Source: Liolophura sinensis (Eukaryota > Mollusca > Polyplacophora > Chitonida > Chitonidae). Taken from it: 64,000 nucleotides of DNA. How positions within the stretch are numbered: the stretch's first letter is position 1; every line of letters starts with the position of its first letter. A program made the position numbers and the translations under genes. Positions 36,929 to 49,400 of the stretch are shown here, in pieces. The notes under the pieces are model-generated. The model ran no database searches, had not been told where the DNA came from, and saw only the letters and a program-made list of their open reading frames with translations. Location of the stretch: contig NC_088297.1 of assembly GCF_032854445.1 (NCBI RefSeq), positions 12,757,039 to 12,821,038 on the forward strand. The letters run 5' to 3'.

Positions 36929-36975
36929 GGAAAGAGATGTTATTTGTTCTTAGGGAACAAATGACATCTCTTTCC
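36929..36975. repeat. 21-bp-stem inverted repeat
   Basis: Arms 36,929-36,949 and 36,955-36,975 pair at 20 of 21 positions around a 5-base loop (GGAAAGAGATGT...ACATCTCTTTCC). Confidence 0.9.
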
Positions 36976-37159
36976 ATATACTGGAAACGTACATATACTG
37001 CGAGACAGGTGATCTTGAAAAGTTGCCCCGCATGATACATTAGAACTTTTATGACCTTTAGCGACAAAAAAGTTTGATCTCAAGCTCTCTTATTGCTAAA
37101 GAATTGGGGCCTCCAGTTCCACTAATGCCATCGATTTTAGCATGTTTTCCATGCAAAGA

Positions 37160-37862
37160 TATAAAGTGTATTCGCTTTCTTTAACATAGAGAGCCTGTAT
37201 AATGTCTTCGACAGATAGCCTGTTTCACGACATCTTACTATAAACTGTATTCGCTTGCTTTAACATATAGAGCCTGTATAATGTCTTCGACAGATAGCCT
37301 GTTTCACGACATCTTACTATAAACTGTATTCGCTTACTGTAACATATAGAGCCTGTATAATGTCTTCAACAGATAGCCTGTTTCACGACATCTAACATAA
37401 ACTGTTTTAGCTTGCTTTAACATACAGATCTTGCAATAATGTCGTCCACAGATATCCTGTTTCACGACATCTTACTATAAACTGTATTCGCTTACTATAA
37501 TATATAGAACCTGTATAATGTCTTCAACAGATAGCCTGTTTCACGACATCTAACATAAACTGTTTTAGCTTGCTTTAACATACAGATCTTGCAATAATGT
37601 CGTCCACAAATATCCTGTTTCACGACATCTTACTATAAATTGTATTCGCTTACTATAATATATAGAACCTGTATAATGTCTTCAACAGATAGCCTGTTTC
37701 ACGACATCTTACTATATACTGTATTCGCTTTCTTTAACATATAGAGCCTGTATAATGTCGTCGACAGATAGCCTGTTTCACGACATCTTACTATAAACTG
37801 TATTCGCTTGCTCTAACATATAGATCTGGCAATAATGCCGTCCACAGATAGACTGTACATAG
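37160..37862 (+). repeat. 79-bp minisatellite, about nine copies
   Basis: Unit: TGTATTCGCTTGCTTTAACA, TATAGAGCCTGTATAATGTC, TTCGACAGATAGCCTGTTTC, ACGACATCTTACTATAAAC. Two variant types alternate: an A type with GAGCCTGTATAATG, and a B type with CATACAGATCTTGCAATAAT. A-B pairs appear to have been amplified together. Confidence 0.93.
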
Positions 37863-37999
37863 CATGATATCTTCCTGAAGGCTGTGCTCCCTTGTGACAA
37901 CAAATATGATATCCTTAAACCATAACGATATAATTAAAGTCAAGGACAGACAGACTACATGTTTATAGCATAGCTTCTTGTTGTCAACACTCAGTATAT

Positions 38000-38225
38000 G
38001 ATTCTGTTAGTTTTAATCGAAAGTCTGTTGCCCGAGTGATGCTAGAATGTATTCAGTTATTAAAACATATTAAATGTTGTGTTATATTCAACATAATATC
38101 CTGCAAGTCTAAAACAATCTTGATGAATTAAACAGGATATATTCTGTTACATGTGCAATAGCAGAATACATTCTAGCATAACTCAGACAACAGATTTTTC
38201 TGTTAAAATTAAAAGACTATTTTTT
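38000..38225. mobile_element. MITE M1 copy
   Basis: Left arm GTCTGTTGCCCGAGTGATGC then TAGAATGTATTC; right arm GAATACATTCTAGCATAACT then CAGACAACAGA. Non-coding, AT-rich interior. Confidence 0.82.
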
Positions 38226-38604
38226 TTTTTGTTTTTTTTGTTGTTGTTTTTTCTTTGGTTTAGTGAAGACGTTTCACTTGGTTTAATATGTATACGTTAT
38301 CATCTTAAAAACCTCAAGAGTATGTACAAAACTGCAGAGTATGTATAACCTGGTCTCGCTCCACTGAACAACACATGCAACCTATCTATATTGTGCTAAA
38401 TGTTGGATTAAATCACGAAGCAGCATGTTTTGTTTTTATATTAAAACACATTGTTACGTTAGAAATGGCACTCAGACGACCCGTGCCAAGCATTTTTTTT
38501 TTCTTTTTTACTTTACACGCCCCCAGCCCCATCCCAGCACACTTACGACGCAGTGCTCACTACATCTGATGAAAACCAAGCAACATTAAGAGGCCACCCT
38601 TCTA

Positions 38605-38900
38605 CTGAGTACCGTGTACACTAAAAAAAATAAATGAACTAAAATAAACTAAATATAACACCAACGGTGCTGTCTGAGTAATGCTACAATGTATTTTGCT
38701 ATACTGCCGGTATAGCGCATTGCTGTGTTATCGCGGCAGATTATTCTTTTAAGTATAGCACACATATTGTAGTAAAGCAGCGGAAAGACAAAATTAGGCT
38801 ATCAGGATATTATGCTGGTTATGACGCAGCCTTATGTTATAATAACAAAATACACTCTACTATCACGCGGCAGGTCTGTAATGAGAACGTTACGGTGTTT
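38605..38900. mobile_element. MITE M1 copy, diverged
   Basis: TACACTAAAAAAAATAAATG at one end, then CTGTCTGAGTAATGCTACAA, and AAAATACACTCTACTATCAC on the other side. More diverged than the 38.0-kb copy. Confidence 0.65.
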
Positions 38901-40203
38901 TGTTTCTTTTCTTGTTGTTTTTTTTTTTTTTTTTTTTTTTTTGTCTGCCCTTGGGTAAACACTTGCGGGCAATACACTTACCTTTTAATGCTCCAGGGGT
39001 TATACTGTATCACATGTAGACTTAAATTAGGCTCTGAGTTGACCACAGATCGGTTTAGTTTTCCCTATGTTTTCTTACCTCACCTTAACAGCTAAACTTG
39101 AAAACTCCTATGAAAACCCCCATCGCACCAGAGATAACACGAACACTCCACAATTTTATATACGCAAATAATACAGTTGAAATAAATAAATAAATAAACT
39201 TGATTTTCGTTCAGGAATTTAAACTTCAATTTTTTAGCAAAAACTGAAAGTTATATGCTCCCAATGCGTAGAATTAAACCAACTCAAATGCCCAGTACTT
39301 AGAGAGGGAAGAATTCCCACTGTATGAGTCGTGGGGATTTACTACTGACAATAAGCGGTTGGCGACGCCTTATGTGACCGTTTGTGAAGTCTATAACATA
39401 TGTGAATGGCTGAATTTTGCGATAACTGTATGTGTTACATACATATAACAATTATATATATATATATATATATATATTGTTATATTTTAATATATATGTT
39501 TTGTGTACATACAGCACACTGAGTCGCCATGTGTATAGCAGTACATGCTGTCTGTATACAGGGTACGCGTCAAAACAAATCTAGGGAAGTCCTGCCTGGT
39601 TCATTGATTTTACTTTCTCGATTTACTGCATTTGTCGAAACTGGTTAACACATGGCGAGTACAGGGTATAGCAATGTCTGTTTAACAGATCTATCCATTG
39701 TAGGGTACTATCCATTATAAACCTTACAGCCCCATATAGCACAAAATATGTTCTCGTAACAGTCGTACAGTGATGGAATGTTATTGTTTTCTGAGAATAA
39801 ATATACTGAATTAGGCCAGTCCGCGTTTCGAACCAGCTACCTCAGAGTCAGACACCTCAGGGTCAGACAGCCACCAATCTGACAAGGGTTTGACGTCAGT
39901 TATATGCATGTAGTTAGGTTTCCGTTAGTTTTATTATTCGTCTAACCATTTGAATTGATCCCTTAACATCTCCTATATCCAAGTAGAAACAATTGAGCCA
40001 ATCGCATTACTAATACAGGCCTATTATAAATTATCTTCTTACTAAAAAAGAAAATATTATATACACGCCACAGCGGCATATACATGCAAATGAACAGTCA
40101 CAGGAAATCGCTGGAAATCTGCTGCACATTAGCGTTTATTTATGTTTTTTTTTATTTATTTAGTCTCCTCATTATTCAGTAGGAAAGGCACGGGCAAAGG
40201 TAA

Positions 40204-40380
40204 ACTACCCCCTCTCCGGCCGTAAGTGGGAAGGTCTTCTAGCAACCTGCGAATGGTCGTGGGTTTCCCCCCCGGGCTCTGCCCGGTTTCCTCCCACCAT
40301 AATGTTGGCCGCCATCGTATAAGTGAAATATACTTGAGTACGGCGTAAAGCACCAATCAAATAAATAAATAAATAAATAC
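40204..40380 (+). mobile_element. SINE-A, 5'-truncated
   Basis: Starts CCCCCTCTCCGGCCGTAAGT and runs to ACCAATCAAATAAATAAATA. The head is absent. Confidence 0.85.
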
Positions 40381-42107
40381 ATAAGTAAATAACATAAATA
40401 AATATCTGGTATGTTCGTCTCAATGGTATCTAAACTATCTCAGTGGTATGTTCGTTTTCAAGAACAACAACAACACTTTCATATGTAGAGCCAATTTTAC
40501 CCTGGGGCACGTTGTATTGTAATTATTGTAATTGTACCGGCGTTTTGTTTTCAAAGCAAGGCTGCCGTTATATACGCTAATATCTCGGCTTGTATGTACT
40601 TTTTTTATTCACATTTTGACTAGTCTATATGTAGGCCAGTGTTTCTAATCAGCCAGGCGTAAACCCACAGTAGTCTTTTATGTATGCATTAGCCTATATA
40701 CGCCTGCGGAAAAAATGTAGGAAGTCACCTCAGTATCTATATACAACTATTGAACTCGGCACGTAGAATATCTATACATATGCCTCTCTATTATTTCGTC
40801 CTTTTCTTCATATACACTGTATATTTAATGGTTTTCACAACATATGTTGACCTGGTTATAATTTTGCCAAAAAATCTTGCCCTTGGAGTGTGTCTGTTTT
40901 GTTGCATAAATGAAAGCACATGTGAGCCTAAGTATGCCTATACGCAGCTTATAAGACGCCATAGAAGCTGTATGTCATAGAGTACGGATGTTTTCAAACA
41001 ACTGCGAAGTCTAATGACAAAATCTTGTGTGATTGCATTCTAGAGAAAACTTATGTATGAAGAAATTGTTATATCAGTTTGTGGCATTATTCATTTGAGA
41101 ACAGCTCTAGTACATTTATATTTGCCATGGGGGTTTTCATGAATGGACACATAACAATTCGCATGTCCATATTTCATGCAAATACTGTTAATCATGTTTA
41201 GAGTATAATATTTGTCATGTCTTATTTGTGTATAATTTATTTATTTGATCGGTGTTCAACACCATTTTAAAGAATTTCTGACCTATAATGAATGAAGGTA
41301 GTTTTGAAGGTTTATGAGTTGAGAAAACAGGAGTGCCCAGACATCATTATCTGACGGGTATTTGACAGGTGCGAGAGAATAAACACACATATATGTATAT
41401 AATATTACCATATATATATATTTATCATATATATACCTATCTATCTACGGCATCCGATACAAGACATCTGATACCGTTACAAAGTTTTGTATCAGATGAT
41501 GACGTCAGCACTCATTGGGGGACTACTTTGAACACCCTGACCTTGTTTGCGCCGTCTGCTGGGGAAACCCCATAACTACATTTGGGATGTGCAATGCTGA
41601 CAATCATATGAGAAATAAAATGTTCCCGGCGATCCTGCGAATTCGTTCCAAGATGAAATTTGTTGAGAACTGCAGTAATCGTATTTTTTATTCAAGTTGG
41701 TTCAGTCATATTCCAGTTCGACATTTGATTCATCCGTTTTGGTGCTGCAAAGCTGCACGGTGACGTCAGCACTGTTTATGGGGATTCCGTCTGGCGTAGT
41801 GATTCCGAATGAAAACGTGGTGATATTGCTGAAGACTATCGTTATTCGTCAGACATCTTCGAGTAGAAAATTTTGGACTATTTCCTAATAAGCGTTAATC
41901 AGTTTTAATGTCTGCATTCACTTTCCCTTGAGTAATTTAATATTTATTACGAACTACGCTTGTTTGCGGTTTTACGAGTGACGTGATCGGGCACCTCGGC
42001 ACCATGGTTGAACTTGTAACTTTGTCATTTCTTTGTTGATTTCGTTGAATGAAGATGTATATGATAAATAGATCATTAAGACGGTGCATGTTGCGCGAAG
42101 TTGTATC

Positions 42108-42179
42108 AACATCTCGTTGTCAGAGGTCGGGCTGTCGCATCAGCCGAGCCCGACACCCGACCTCAGACAACTCGATGTT
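42108..42179. repeat. Imperfect 24-bp-arm hairpin with inner stem
   Basis: Arms 42,108-42,131 and 42,156-42,179 pair at 21 of 24 positions (AACATC...GAGGTCGGG). An alternative inner 8-bp stem GTCGGGCT/AGCCCGAC (42,127-42,134 with 42,147-42,154) competes with it. Confidence 0.85.
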
Positions 42180-42387
42180 ATTACATCATCGCGGATCACG
42201 CACCGCCTTGATAATCCGTGTGTATTTCACACTCTCTACAATCTGGTAACGGTTCAGTGAACATCCATGGCAAACATGTATACCCCACCCCTATGCTCTT
42301 CCAAAAACGGTATGTTTATACACGCGCGTGCACAACAAAATGAACAGCTTGGTCGAAGATATGCGCCGTGTTAGCCTACTTGCCACT

Positions 42388-42677
42388 ACAGGGGCCTCAG
42401 TTGTTCATTTGGTTAGCACGCTAGCGCAGCGTAGTGACCTAGGGGTCTCTCACCGGTGAGGTCGCTGTGAGTTCAAGTCCAGTTTATGCTGGCTTCTTCT
42501 CCTGCCGTACGTGGGAAGGCCTGTGGGGAAGGTCCACAGGAAGGCAACCTGTGGATGGTCGTGGGTTTCCACCAGGCTCTGCCCGGTTTCCTCCCACCAT
42601 AATGCTGGCCGCCGTCGCATATAAATGAAATATTCTTGAGTGCGGCGTAAAACACAAATCAAATAAATAAATAAATT
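42388..42677 (+). mobile_element. SINE-A, full length
   Basis: Head CTCAGTTGTTCATTTGGTTA, B box GTGAGTTCAAGTCC, tail CACAAATCAAATAAATAAAT. A short insertion near GGCCTGTGGGGAAGGTCCAC duplicates part of the body. The likely target duplication is TTGCCAC on both sides. Confidence 0.9.
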
Positions 42678-43214
42678 GCCACCACGGACCCTCGTATTGA
42701 TCCAAGCCCCGTCATATGCTACTACATGTGTATACAGAAAGACAAGGTCGGAAGTTTTACCGATTTTAGAAAGAACGCTTTTCTTCGCTAATTTTGCACT
42801 CATCTGTACTTTCTGGTGTTCTGTGAGTCTCGCGACGGCATTAGTTTGTCAAATGTATCCGAAAGGTAGACATAATGCCTCAAAAAAATTTACCGTTGAT
42901 TAGTGAATTATCTGGACACAGTTTCATTGTTTTCAAACGTTTCCGTCCCATAATATCACTTACGCCATGTTTTGTGAATAAGCAACCTTTGGTATATTCC
43001 GCTCAACCCCAACTCAATTACAGTAGACACAAACAACATAACGGCCATCGCATTCAGGGTGTTAGTTTCCCTTGTCCTGTAAATCAGTTCAGAAGTCGAT
43101 AATTGCCTGTTCACGTTCATGCGTTTGCTTCGTACATGGCTGAACGTGTTGTGGTTAAAGTTCTGTGCGTCCATGCATGTTCACTGAAAGGCAAATTTCG
43201 TGTAGATATAGGGA

Positions 43215-43625
43215 CCTTCGCTAGCTCTGATAAAACACTGTGACTGCCAGACACTTAAACAGTGAGGTCGCGTGTTCGAATCCCGTTCTCGCTGCTTCGG
43301 TTTTAACTTAGACTATTCGTCAAGTACCTGCTTGGCGAAAGGGGGTGGTTAATTCCTGGCACTACCTTTTCCTCCACTCACAAACTTGACCAACACCATA
43401 TATAAGCGAACACCTCTTCAGTGTGGCGCTCCGGCCGTAAGTGGGAAGGTCTGGCAACAACCTTCGGAGGGTCGTGGGTTTTCCCCGGGCTCTGAACGCT
43501 TTCCTCTCACCATAATGCTGGACGCCGTCTTATAAGTGAAATATTCTTCAGTATGGCGTAAAACATCAATGAAATAAATAAATGAAATAAATCAGTGTGG
43601 CGCTAAATATTAATCAAATAGATAA
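43215..43625 (+). mobile_element. tRNA-derived SINE-E split by a SINE-A
   Basis: SINE-E: GAGGTCGCGTGTTCGAATCC (B box), CAAGTACCTGCTTGGCGAAA, CCTTTTCCTCCACTCACAAA, tail GTGTGGCGCTAAATATTAAT. It is interrupted at 43,431-43,591 by a 5'-truncated SINE-A flanked by the 13-bp duplication TCAGTGTGGCGCT (43,418-43,430 and 43,592-43,604). Confidence 0.88.
43431..43591 (+). mobile_element. SINE-A, 5'-truncated, nested in SINE-E
   Basis: Starts at CCGGCCGTAAGTGGGAAGGT, ends AAATAAATGAAATAAA, with a 13-bp target duplication on both sides. Confidence 0.92.
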
Positions 43626-44859
43626 ATAGAATGAACTGTTTGCCGTGTACACGAAAAAAGTTCGGATATGCTGCCGTTATGGCTGCCTGAGACACGAAAT
43701 AATCGAAATTTGTTTGTTGTCTTCAACTCATGACATATGTAAATAATTTTTGTCACGTCGTTGAAATAGCATAGCTGCATCTTTCATGTTTGACCACAGT
43801 GGCGAATTTCCGGAAACTGATGCACAGCTAGCCTTAAGATGTACGCGAGGGCATGTATATAGACGTAGAATATTTTCATATATTCGTTGGCGTTTTCAGA
43901 TTTTGTTTTATGCATCCTGCTATTTACACTCTTTTATGTTTCTTTTATTCTGTCAGTCTTACACACTATCAAAATTGCCTTTCATCAGTGACACGTAACA
44001 CCAAGATATATAATGCTATCTTGAGCGCCTATATCACGCATTGCAATGAAAATGTAATTAGAGTAAGTCTATTTTGTTCTAAATTGTAACTTTAAACTTC
44101 ATAAGCTTACTTTGTTTTAGACAAGGCTTCGTTGTGAGACTTGGAAGACGCCATCTGAAGACCACCCGGTGTTTTTATCAAAGACATCGCCGTTTGTCAA
44201 TCATATAGAGATTCCCCATTTGTGCCGAATCGTTGTTTTTCATGAAAATACCACTGTCTTATGAAACTGACGTCTTATTGATAAATAAAAAGATCACTAA
44301 TTTCTAATTATAACTACGGCTGCTATCCGTTTAATTCAACATCGTTATCTGTGCTCTAAAACAAAACCCGAGCTGAAGCTTTTTCTATTTTTAGTATCGC
44401 CTGGTCTGTTTACCTTGTGGCTGCATGATGTTTCCATAGTAACGCCGCTGTCACGTGGTAAATACACCTATAGGGATTTGGTGCATAGAAAAGAATAATG
44501 CCGTGGTTACAAGTATGTAACAAAAATACGGAAAAGGACTTTATTCTGTACAGAGAAATACAATTCGTTGATATGTTTTTTTTTTTTTTTGGGTTTTTTT
44601 TTTTGGTTTTCCTTTTTGGTTTATTCATAAGAATCTTTGTCTGGTTTGAGAACTTCAATTCAAACAATCAATTCAAATAAATGAAGAAATAAGTTCATCT
44701 TTCCGTCTGTCGGAATAGCTAATCTTCATAGATTTAGAGCACACCTTTAATATATGCACATGAATAGCCTGAGATGTAGACTTAAAAAGAAACCTGTAAA
44801 GTGTAAATATAGGCAGGACAATATTGCGAACAGCTCAACACTGCTGTATACTGCTTTGT

Positions 44860-44997
44860 CTGTGTCCCATGACAACGGTAGAGTACACTGACGCCTACGT
44901 CTGTTGGTATTGAGCAACACCAGTTCTGTGTCCCATGGCAACGGTAGAGTACACTGACGCCTACATATTTTATATGCATGGTATTGAGCAACACCAC
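44860..44997 (+). repeat. Tandem duplication, 66-bp period, two copies
   Basis: Both copies hold CTGTGTCCCATG-CAACGGT, AGAGTACACTGACGCCTAC and GGTATTGAGCAACACCA. The second has an extra TATTTTATATGCA. Confidence 0.92.
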
Positions 44998-45484
44998 CCA
45001 TCGAACATACATTAGGTTTACCCATGAAAGTTCACGGGGTCGACTCTGATTGCTTACAATGGAGAGGTAGGCTTTCCTAGTTTAAACATATTTGTCGGAA
45101 GCAGTATGGCCGGTACCGCTATTCATCATATATAAAAAGCGTAAAAAAGAAATAAATAAAGAAATAAATCAAAATTAAAGTCGAACCAATCCAGTGGCGA
45201 CCAGTAAAATAAAGGCACACACACACACGTGCACGGTATGCCGTATAAGTACATTGAACTACTATGGGTCCATCGTGAAGAATAAAAACCGCGATCTCAG
45301 GGCATATCCATCCGTCAAGCATCCCGGAGCTTCCGGGGCCTAGTCGGCCTCTCACCACTTTCAAATTACTTCCGATGCGCCCGTTTCATAATGCGCCCAA
45401 CGTCACGATTTGTGACAACGTTTGTGTTTTAATGTATGTATGTGTGTATGGATGGATGAATGTATGGATGAATGTATACATGTA

Positions 45485-45838
45485 CATATGTATGGGGTTT
45501 AATGTCGTATTTAGCAGTTTTTCATATGACGACGAGGAGTCATTAGGTGTGTGTACATATATTGTGTCTTCTGGTTGGGCGAATCCATGCCGGTAAAGTG
45601 CTGCTGCCACTGAAGTATCACGCCGAAGACACCAGACATGACACCACACCCAGTCATATTGTAGTGACACCGGGCCAACCAGTCATGTTTCCTTGTTTTA
45701 ACCTCTCAGTGATGAGCCCAAGCAAGACAGCAGGAACTAGCATTTTTAAAATCTTTGGTATGCCCCGGTCTGGGTTTTATCCCGGGGTCTCCAGATTTCG
45801 ACGAGGGCGCTCTAACCATTAGGCAACCGCAGCGGTTG
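45485..45838 (-). mobile_element. SINE-B, near full length, minus orientation
   Basis: In reverse: tRNA-like head GCGGTTGCCTAATGGTTAGA and GGGATAAAACCC, GGGGCATACCAAAGATTTTA, CATCACTGAGAGGTTAAAAC, GGTGTCTTCGGCGTGATACT, and tail CGTCGTCATATGAAAAACTG. This is the best-preserved B copy in the window. Confidence 0.85.
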
Positions 45839-45884
45839 TGTTTATCTTTTAGCCATCTATACGGACGTGGGGTGCGGTTGACGC

Positions 45885-46090
45885 CACATGATGTTTCTGA
45901 TTTCTCTAACATGGCTTATACCATGGTCTAGTAAGAAATGCAGACTGAAAGTTGATTTATAGAGTCACCAAACACTTCACAGCGAAATGGTCATTGCCGT
46001 TTAGTTCTGTTTCCATCCCTCATCTGAAATAACGAATGATATGTTATTTATTGTCTTTTATTTTAAATTCATCTTGGCTCTTGTCAATCC
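45885..46090 (+). repeat. Direct repeat upstream of SLCO exon 1
   Basis: Shares TCTCTAACATGGC-TAT, AAAGTTGATTT-AGAGT, GCCGTT-AGTTCT-TTTCCA-CCCTC and ATTTATTG-CTTT with 47,045-47,245, about 1.15 kb downstream. The pair brackets exon 1. Confidence 0.65.
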
Positions 46091-46235
46091 TTCCCAAAAA
46101 TCACGATTGTTTATTCATTTTATAAATATGCAAATGTATTCGAGATTGATTTTTTTAAGTTTATGGTATCATTAATATTGACCTGTAATGAGCAACAAAC
46201 TGCATCTCAATCATGTTTATTAACAGTGAACTAAG

Positions 46236-46437
46236 ATGGGCACACAACCTGCATCCACCAATGGACATGTTCCACACAGCAACGCAGATGTCAAAAAGCA
46301 AAAGTACGCTGATTTGGAAAGTGACAGTGCTATGGATTTTCGGTTTGGATACAGAAAGTATCGCCCCAAATGGATGCAGATTTTCAACAACCCTAAATGT
46401 CTGTGTGTTTTACTCAGCGCCTTTACCTTCATACAGA
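46236..46437 (+). CDS. SLCO exon 1 (start codon, cytosolic N-terminus)
   Basis: ATG at 46,236 opens a 67-codon polar N-terminus ending [18 protein letters not shown], the typical entry into OATP helix 1. The donor CAGA/GTAAGT is phase 1. TTAACAG ten bases upstream of the ATG could be the acceptor of a 5'-UTR exon. Confidence 0.9.
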
Positions 46438-49400
46438 GTAAGTATTTATTTATTTGATTGTGTACTTAACGCGGTATTAAAAAATTCACTTATACAAGGG
46501 CGGTCTATATTGTGGATAAAGTGTCAGAGGAATACAACCGACCATTGGCAAGTTACAGATGAACTTTCTCACATGTCACGCACTGATAGCAACAACATAT
46601 TGATGGTATTCCACGAACTTCAGACTGAGCAACTGATGATTTGAACTGTCGACAATTTATTGTCGCATATTGTCCGCAATGTGAGCTGGGGAATTCACAA
46701 ATTTCCTGTCCAAAGCCGGGTTTTGAACAGCTTTGAACACAGTATGCTTAAAAGAGAAGACAGGACTTGGCCATATGTATGTATGCATCCATAAGTATCC
46801 CACGGGAAATTTGAACGGCATATCCTTTTGTTTTTATGATGTAGTACAACCCAGATTTCGCAGTTGAAAATAAGGAAAATTGGGTGCATTGAGACAATGT
46901 GCAGCCCCGTCATGTTATCAGTTTTAACAAATCAGGCGCGAGATATTTCAATAACCTGAGAACGCAGCTGTTTCTGTCTGCGCCGTCCGGACCCTTTTTT
47001 TTTTCCCTATTAACCGTATGATCGTGAGGAACCATATGACGCAACAACGTGTTTAAAGTTACTCTAACATGGCGTATCCAAATGACCCGTAAAAATTCCT
47101 GATTAAAAGTTGATTTTCAGAGTTAATAAGCACGTCAGAAAAAACGTATGTGGCCGTTCAGTTCTCTTTCCAACCCTCTTCCGCAATAACTGAAGTTATT
47201 TTATTTGTTGCCTTTCCTTTTAAGCTCTCGTGTATTTTGACAAGCAAACCTTGGCCCAGCTTTACAAAGAGTGAGTGAGTGAGTGAGTGAATGAGTGCTT
47301 GGGGTAGTTTCACAAAGATGCCGTGCATGTGCGATAATTGCACATATGGTAATAGTGACGTGCAAAATATCGTACGACAAATGTTCGATAAGAAAATGTC
47401 TTGCGTCGCTTTTTGAATATGGGCCAAGGTTATCAGTTGTGACCGCATGACATTACAATGTGATAAGTTTGATCTCAGCTCTGTCTTGTTTCTTTAAAAA
47501 ATTGAAAACAGATATTTCCTTGTGTTTTTCTATACCAGAGCATAATGCTTTTTGATAGCACTATTTACTATAGATGTCTGGAATTTTCCTTTAATAGGTT
47601 TTGTCGTGAACGGCATAAACAACGTAAATACGACGTCATACGAGCGACGGTTCGGTCTTCCCAGTTCTCGTGTCGGAATCATCTCTAGCGCCTATGATAT
47701 CTCTGCTGGAATTCTCGTCCTGCCAATCACCTACTATGCCCTGCGAGGCCATAAACACATGATGTTAGCGGTGTCGGCTGGAGTTATGGCCCTTGGCTCG
47801 CTTCTCATGGCGCTGCCTCACTTCACAACTGGGCGGTATGAGTGGGGTGAAGGGTCAACGAATATGTGCCCTACAGGTAAAGTACTCACCATACGCGTTG
47901 GTATCATCGACAGTTTAGACGAACTCCTAAGGACAAATTAATTCTGAGTAATGTGTTTGCGATTAGTATTTTGTTTAATATATATATACTGCCTCATCTC
48001 TATCACAAAATATTTATGAAGAAGTTTTTGATTTGACGTAATATTTTGGGTTTTTTTTTTTTTTTTTTTTTTGTTAGGCGCCTCCAAGTCGGGAGATCCG
48101 GGATCAAACCCGGGTAAGGTCATACATATAAGACTTTAAATGATGTTGATGCATGGCTTGGCTTAGGTCATACCAAAGACTTTAAAAATAATACATGTTG
48201 CTGCATCGCTTGGCGCTCAGCACTGAGAAGTTAGAGCAGCGAAACAGGACTGGTTGGCACAGTGTCAGTAAAATGTGACTTGCGGGGGTGACATGCCACA
48301 AGAAGACACAGTATATGTACAACGCTAAGACAATATGTTCATGGGTGACATGAACAGAAAATATGCATAAAATAGAGGGGTAATTAAAAGATATAAAATA
48401 TACCTTAAAAATGATTCCTGTTTTTTTTTTTGTCTTCTTTGCAGGCAACGCTACGACTTGTATTCAGACGAACAACGCGGATCTATCTTATTACCTATAT
48501 GTATTAGTTCTAGGACAGCTACTGCACGGGTTTGGGGGCACTACTTTTTATGGCGTTGGTATTTCCTGCATGGACGATTGTGTGTCTGCCAAGAATTCCC
48601 CGGTATATGTGGGTAAGAATATATCTGCTCCAGTCTCAAATTCACAATATTACTTTTGCGATATAAGGTATCTAATGAAAAAAAAAATTATAATTATTGA
48701 ATCGGAATAAATATTTTCTTCATGAAATTCGTGTTAAACGAATTTTCCATTTTTATTTCAGCCGTCCCATAAGTGAAATATTCTTTAGTTGGGTGTAAAA
48801 TACCAATCAAAATAAATAAATACTTTTTTTTATTGGAGGCCGACTTGTGTTTACAATTTCGAAAATTTTCATTTGTTTATTTGAATTGAAATGAAGAACT
48901 CCAGAGCGGACAGTGGTTTGTTTGTATGTGGATGGGAATCCGTAACAATTATATTACGTTAGTAATTCAAGTCAAATATAGTTTCAATAAATAACGTGGT
49001 CATCTGTTCACCTGTTTTGTGTGATAAAACGATGCATATACTGTAATAAAGGAGAGCGGTGCCCTTTAACATTATGGAGAGATGTAATATGCCTTGCTAT
49101 ACTATTTAAGCATTTGCATGAACAGATGGAACAAAACCTTATCTGAGGTAAATTTACAAGAGACCGTACTTCACGGGTTACGTGTGACGATATGCCAACT
49201 ATCACTTTGTCGTCGCTGTTATGGACCGACTTGGATAGCACAATTTGTAGAGCGTCCGCCTCTGGAGCGGTGGATTCAGGATCAATCCTTGGTCGAATCA
49301 CATCTAAGACTTTAAAAGAGGAAGTTTTAACTTCCTCGCTTGGCGTTCAGCATGAAGGGGATAGTATCAGTATAATGGCTCGGGCGGGGGCGGCTTACTT

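Larger units (their letters stand above)
31836..46235. other. Intergenic region between the divergent SMPD1-like and SLCO genes
   Basis: About 14.4 kb with no exon I can support. Contents: SINE-A and SINE-B copies, degenerate 25-27-bp repeats (32.1-33.8 kb), a palindrome (33.4 kb), (AT)n (35.7 kb), a 79-bp minisatellite (37.2-37.9 kb), M1 MITEs (38.0 and 38.6 kb), poly-T runs, and two hairpins (36.93 and 42.11 kb). Promoters of both genes should be near its ends, but no TATA or other element was convincing. Confidence 0.6.
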
